NCBI GenBank assembly: GCA_002633005.1
Contig: NMRA01000450.1
Coordinates: forward strand, 65,269 to 99,252
DNA from: Phoronis australis
Lineage: Eukaryota > Phoronida > Phoronidae
DNA length: 33,984 nucleotides
Reading direction: 5' to 3'
Shown here piece after piece: positions 30,441 to 33,984 of the stretch. Under the pieces are notes generated by a model. It saw only the letters and a program-made list of their open reading frames with translations, had not been told where the DNA came from and made no database searches. Numbering within the stretch: position 1 is the first letter of the stretch; each line of letters starts with the position of its first letter. Position numbers and translations under genes: made by a program.

Positions 30441-33400
30441 AAAGTGTTTCAGGCGAAGCAGAGCAATTTTGACTTTCCAAATGTCATTTGAAGAAATTTC
30501 ATGACCCCTGGACATGGCTTCCTTGAAAATCTGCTTTTCTGCTTCATATTCTCGTTTCAGTGTAAGGAGCCGTTTAACCACATTTTCGTGCACTTCATTT
30601 GGGGCCTCTTGTTCATGTCGTATCATTAAGTCAAGATACTCGCCAGTGGCGTCGTTATATGACTTGATTGCATTCTGTTTCAAGAAAGCTCCGTAATGAG
30701 CGCTCGCTTTTATTATGGACCTTTCTTCTTCTTTCAACTCGCGAACAGTATCATCAATGGTTTCCTTCAAACGTTGCTGCTGCTGCGTTTTCGACTCCAG
30801 CCTCAAAATTTGACCTTGTACTTCTGGTGAAATAAACTCTTTTTCCACCTGATTTACAGTGTATGTTATGTGCATGTGGATCTTGAAATCATGGCCGCAC
30901 TGATGGCATTGCGTGCCACTAATGCACCAACACTGTTGGAGTCGGTAGTCATTTATAGTTTCAGTCGGAACTCCTTCTAAGTAACAGTGATCGTGACATT
31001 CCTGTGGATACACTGTCTCCTGTGTGTTTCCTTCACCAACAGTGACTCTTTTAATACAATTGGAGTGCGCGCAAACAGTTTTGGGATAAGGCAAATTTGT
31101 GCGTTCCAAAGTAATTCCTTTAAACCGAAGAGCTTTTTTTGTCTCAGCCAAACTCTGTCTCTGAAAATTTATAGTCGCATTTGCGTCAGTAGCTCGCTTA
31201 ATATTAAGCTGTATGACTTTGGCAATTTCCGCCATTGGCTTAGTCATTGCTACAATGATCTTACGTGACTCGTTGATGCTAATTGTACTTTTGACTTGGT
31301 GTGGATCCATGTTCCGAATTTTAAGAAAAAAATTCTTCGTTTGTTCTGCCGAATACTGCCAGCTTTCAGCAAAATCACATATTTGTTTTTTCGTGAAGGG
31401 TATGTCACTCTGAAGGCACGCAAGAAATCGCAGTGCATCATTTTCAAAACAAAAGTAATTCATAGAAGAGCACTCAATGCCAAGCGACATTTGCTTTAAA
31501 GTGCTATTTAACACTGGTACTGAGTCGCCAGGAGAAAACCCGGACGCCCGAGAATTGGTGAAACAAAAAACTACATTGTTTTTTGCAGATTTGTGCAGGT
31601 TTTTCAAGAGCTCCTGTAAACAATATCGAAAGGGCACTGTGACTCGTGAGTTGTTTGATTTCAGCAAAATACAAACCGCGTGTATTTCGTCATAAAACGA
31701 AACGTAGGAAAGAATATTTTCCAGGCTTTTTCTGTCTTCTTCGGGGTTGACACCTACGCCGGGTGTATCTATCAGACGAATCCTCTCTTCACCGGAAAAG
31801 AAAACATACGCCATTGTCTCCGTGGTCTCGGGATTACCGTCAATTTGGGTGCTCTTGCTTCCAGCCCCAAGTTTGACAGTGACAGACTGACCTCCGACGT
31901 GATGCGTAAACTGTGACGGTATCACCGTGTAAAAGTCCGAGGCATTCATAGCATCTTCTAGGTCATCAAAAGCAAGATAATTAACAATTGCGTTGATCCA
32001 AGTTGATTTGCCAACACCAACCTCCCCCAAAATTAGGACGTTCTTTTCGGGGTTAGCACGTAATAAATTCAGCTGATCAAAGAGGAAATTGTTAGAATAC
32101 TTGACATAATCAAAGCCGTGGGATTCCTCGTTACATCGAAAAGAGGCATTGGCTGGAGTAGATGACCCACAACTGCAGTGGAACCGTCGTGTTGTTACGC
32201 CATACTCCACCACCTCATTGCAAACAGAGCATTCCCAAGTGACGGTCTTTCCAGAGCATTGTTTTGGACATTTTAGTTTCACAGCGGCACGTTCTTTAGG
32301 CTTTCTATCTCGCTTTACATCATGATGCCTTATAAGGCACCTATTCATATTTTTTCCGTCTCTGGTGTACAAATTGTCGCAGGCCATGATTCCGTTTTCG
32401 TATAAAACAACCTTGGCTTCTCGTTTTCCCGATGTCCACAAATCTGGTGTAATTGCCTCATCAACAACTTTGAAAACCGTATCATTGCGGGTTTTGAACG
32501 TACGGTGACAGCGCAAGAAAAAATTCTCTATTTGTTGTCCTCGTTTTGTATCCTCTCTGGGTTTGTACATAATGTACACGGTAGTTGCGTCATTGGTAGA
32601 AAGGCGAGCCTTCTTGCTTGTGTACCTAATGCCTCTAGCTGTCCACTCCTTAACATGCTGCAAATCTTTTAGATTGACCTGAAACCTTTGAATTTGAGAG
32701 TCATACGAAGATACGATAGATGTGAACTCTTTCACCCATGTTTCGAGAGCTGAACCGTCTTCATTCTGGCGACGTATTTCTGGTACCAGGTCTCTGAGTT
32801 TGCATCGAAATGACGATTCGTGCTTTGCGATATCTTTTACAGACTGGTCAATGCTTACACTAACGGCTTCTTCAATGTAGTCTCCGAGCATATGCAGATC
32901 ATTTTGTATGTCGTGAAGTCGTTGCCTTTGCATTTTAATTTTCTCAGCCATCTGTACGGTTCTTTTCATTGTGTCTTCTTCAATGGACTTGAAATTAAAC
33001 TGTACGTCGATCTGTAAGGAGCAAATTTTCACCACAGATTGAAGGGGCAATAGCGTAAAGAGCAAAGGGACGCCTTTTCCGCCATTCGTTTGCTGAATAC
33101 AAACTGGAAACTTTTTGGCATATTCTAAGGCTTCTTCAAATGTAAGTGTTTTATCTACTGGAAATACGTCCGAAATACACTTAAACGTGAAGCTTGAAGC
33201 TTTGTCCGGTCGTGAGTCACTGGAATCGACTGAGTCACCGGCTTTGAGAAGTTTTCTGAATTTTTCTAACTCTACTCTAAGGTCTTCTTGCACCGCGGTT
33301 TTTTCACGATCTTCCGAATTTTCATTTTCACAAGTTATCGAGCAAACTGCTCCCCATTCAATACCAACAACTACGTGAGTTGCTTCATGGCCAGCACTTT

Positions 33401-33716
33401 TAATTGCCATGAAAACGTCATTGTTAATATTCTTTTTGTGCCGCGTCAGTGAGATTTCGTCTTCTTGTGTTTTAACTTTGTACATTAATGTCAGCCTTTG
33501 TGCTCGACCACTCTTCTTTTCATTGTTGATATATGCACCTGACCCATTGAGTTGTACAAATTCAGCCAAAAGACTCATTTGAAGTCCTTCTTCAACGTTG
33601 AGGGCACGGAATTTTTCCTCCGTGTTATCAGCTTGTACAATATTGATCGTTGCCTCTTCATCTTTCATAACGTCAATGCTATCATCATCGAGATCTTGCT
33701 TGAACAGAGAATAATT
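30315..33716 (-). CDS. SNTX-module / AIG1-like GTPase, large 3' exon (5' end outside window)
   Basis: An intracellular-type P-loop GTPase with an N-terminal stonustoxin/verrucotoxin-type module; its role is unknown. The open frame runs from 33809, but a strong acceptor (TTTCTTTTTTCCTCAG, - strand) ends at 33717, so the exon probably starts at 33716; residue numbers below count from 33809. Residues about 60-330 match the SNTX module: a membrane-attack-like segment with T-H-V-V-V-G-I near 144, then E-E-A-L-E-Y-A-K-K-F-P and G-K-G-V-P-L near 224-248. Its beginning is missing, as expected if earlier exons lie to the right. Residues 514-556 form a cysteine cluster. The G domain (about 585-790) has G-E-V-G-V-G-K-S (595-602), D-T-P-G (681-684) and T-N-S-R (751-754, in place of T/N-K-x-D). 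Residues 913-972 are a Cys/His-rich cluster, and 1000-1110 is probably coiled coil. The stop at 30315 lies inside a repeat unit. Such SNTX-GTPase combinations also occur in fish and other animals; SNTX homology does not make it a toxin. Confidence 0.8.
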   Translation of the reverse strand, partial: NYSLFKQDLDDDSIDVMKDEEATINIVQADNTEEKFRALNVEEGLQMSLLAEFVQLNGSGAYINNEKKSGRAQRLTLMYKVKTQEDEISLTRHKKNINNDVFMAIKSAGHEATHVVVGIEWGAVCSITCENENSEDREKTAVQEDLRVELEKFRKLLKAGDSVDSSDSRPDKASSFTFKCISDVFPVDKTLTFEEALEYAKKFPVCIQQTNGGKGVPLLFTLLPLQSVVKICSLQIDVQFNFKSIEEDTMKRTVQMAEKIKMQRQRLHDIQNDLHMLGDYIEEAVSVSIDQSVKDIAKHESSFRCKLRDLVPEIRRQNEDGSALETWVKEFTSIVSSYDSQIQRFQVNLKDLQHVKEWTARGIRYTSKKARLSTNDATTVYIMYKPREDTKRGQQIENFFLRCHRTFKTRNDTVFKVVDEAITPDLWTSGKREAKVVLYENGIMACDNLYTRDGKNMNRCLIRHHDVKRDRKPKERAAVKLKCPKQCSGKTVTWECSVCNEVVEYGVTTRRFHCSCGSSTPANASFRCNEESHGFDYVKYSNNFLFDQLNLLRANPEKNVLILGEVGVGKSTWINAIVNYLAFDDLEDAMNASDFYTVIPSQFTHHVGGQSVTVKLGAGSKSTQIDGNPETTETMAYVFFSGEERIRLIDTPGVGVNPEEDRKSLENILSYVSFYDEIHAVCILLKSNNSRVTVPFRYCLQELLKNLHKSAKNNVVFCFTNSRASGFSPGDSVPVLNSTLKQMSLGIECSSMNYFCFENDALRFLACLQSDIPFTKKQICDFAESWQYSAEQTKNFFLKIRNMDPHQVKSTISINESRKIIVAMTKPMAEIAKVIQLNIKRATDANATINFQRQSLAETKKALRFKGITLERTNLPYPKTVCAHSNCIKRVTVGEGNTQETVYPQECHDHCYLEGVPTETINDYRLQQCWCISGTQCHQCGHDFKIHMHITYTVNQVEKEFISPEVQGQILRLESKTQQQQRLKETIDDTVRELKEEERSIIKASAHYGAFLKQNAIKSYNDATGEYLDLMIRHEQEAPNEVHENVVKRLLTLKREYEAEKQIFKEAMSRGHEISSNDIWKVKIALLRLKHFGKTLKEMLDGISISHSTEGLCYREKFAPIRQRICVSEFSAN

Positions 33717-33732
33717 CTGAGGAAAAAAGAAA
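33702..33732 (-). other. Predicted 3' splice site before the GTPase exon
   Basis: On the - strand the TATTTCTTTTTTCCTCAG tract ends at 33717 and is followed by AATTATTC. The upstream codons (33809-33717) look like translated intron, with F-V-Y-F-F-F-P-Q at the tract itself. Confidence 0.7.
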
Positions 33733-33841
33733 TATACAAATTTAGACTCGATCCCATCATGTGATGTGGAACTAATGAAAGTAAATTTTGACCGAGGCCG
33801 AAGGTTCATATGATATACACTATTTCATTACATGATCAGTG

Positions 33842-33984
33842 CAGTGGCGGATTTAGAGGGGGGCAGGGGGCCATGGCCCCAACTAAAATTCTACTAGATT
33901 CCATTTGGCAGTTCGATGGTGTGAACGTCTGACGGGCAAAATCCTGGCTAATACTCTGCCCTGCCACCCCCCAACTCAAAATCA
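33842..33984 (+). mobile_element. hAT-like element, left terminus (continues beyond window)
   Basis: CAGTGGCGGATTTAGAGGGGGGCAGGGGGCC is a typical hAT/hAT-MITE start. The 8 bases before it are GATCAGTG, a candidate target duplication that can only be checked beyond the window. It lies in the presumed intron upstream of the GTPase exon. Confidence 0.6.

Overview
The window is eukaryotic, AT-rich and mostly non-coding. It has spliced genes with GT-AG introns, small cysteine-rich ShK modules on separate phase-1 exons, and dense decayed mobile elements (CR1-like LINEs, a DIRS-type relic, THAP-domain DNA transposons, hAT-like ends). ShK exons together with this repeat mix suggest an animal, most likely a cnidarian (inference). 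There are no bacterial operons, CRISPR arrays or tRNA/rRNA genes that I can see. One ambiguous base lies at 18797.

Two host genes stand out. (1) On the + strand, 2495-14640, is the 3' part of a secreted-type protein with three ShK modules. Four exons (2495-2617, 7023-7076, 13731-13841, 14471-14640) join in the same phase, and a possible 27-nt exon lies at 5897-5923. Its 6.65-kb third intron is almost filled by a 5.7-kb element with terminal inverted repeats (about 7183-12898). That element carries a broken gene of a CXC (tesmin/TSO1-like) protein family, and a 1.3-kb Kolobok-like THAP element (10869-12189) is inserted within it. Downstream, 16772-16940 repeats the end of the last ShK exon and its 3' flank in decayed form. 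(2) On the - strand, 33716-30315 is a very long exon of a P-loop GTPase. Its N-terminal half matches the stonustoxin/verrucotoxin-type (SNTX) module found in many non-venom animal proteins. Its first exon(s) lie beyond the window's right end. Just past its stop codon, 29326-30440 holds a 351-bp (117-codon) tandem repeat that looks like former coding sequence cut off by indels.

The rest is repeat-rich. From left to right: a THAP element relic (about 520-2290) interrupted by a LINE 3' end (1150-1834); a sparse stretch from 2618 to 7022; the ShK locus; a DIRS-type RNase H/recombinase relic (17252-17885, - strand); a pyrimidine-rich stretch with a short tandem repeat (18640-18844); a second relic of the first THAP family (about 19100-19850); a LINE endonuclease fragment (20178-20450, - strand); a hAT-like end (21085); a broken CR1-like LINE (21777-24121); a broken Ig plus NTR-like coding fragment (24184-24628); a second Kolobok-like copy (25642-26948); a strong inverted repeat (27276-27338); and a sparse stretch up to the GTPase locus. 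A hAT-like left end starts at 33842.

All family calls rest on recognising motifs by eye. No database search was run.
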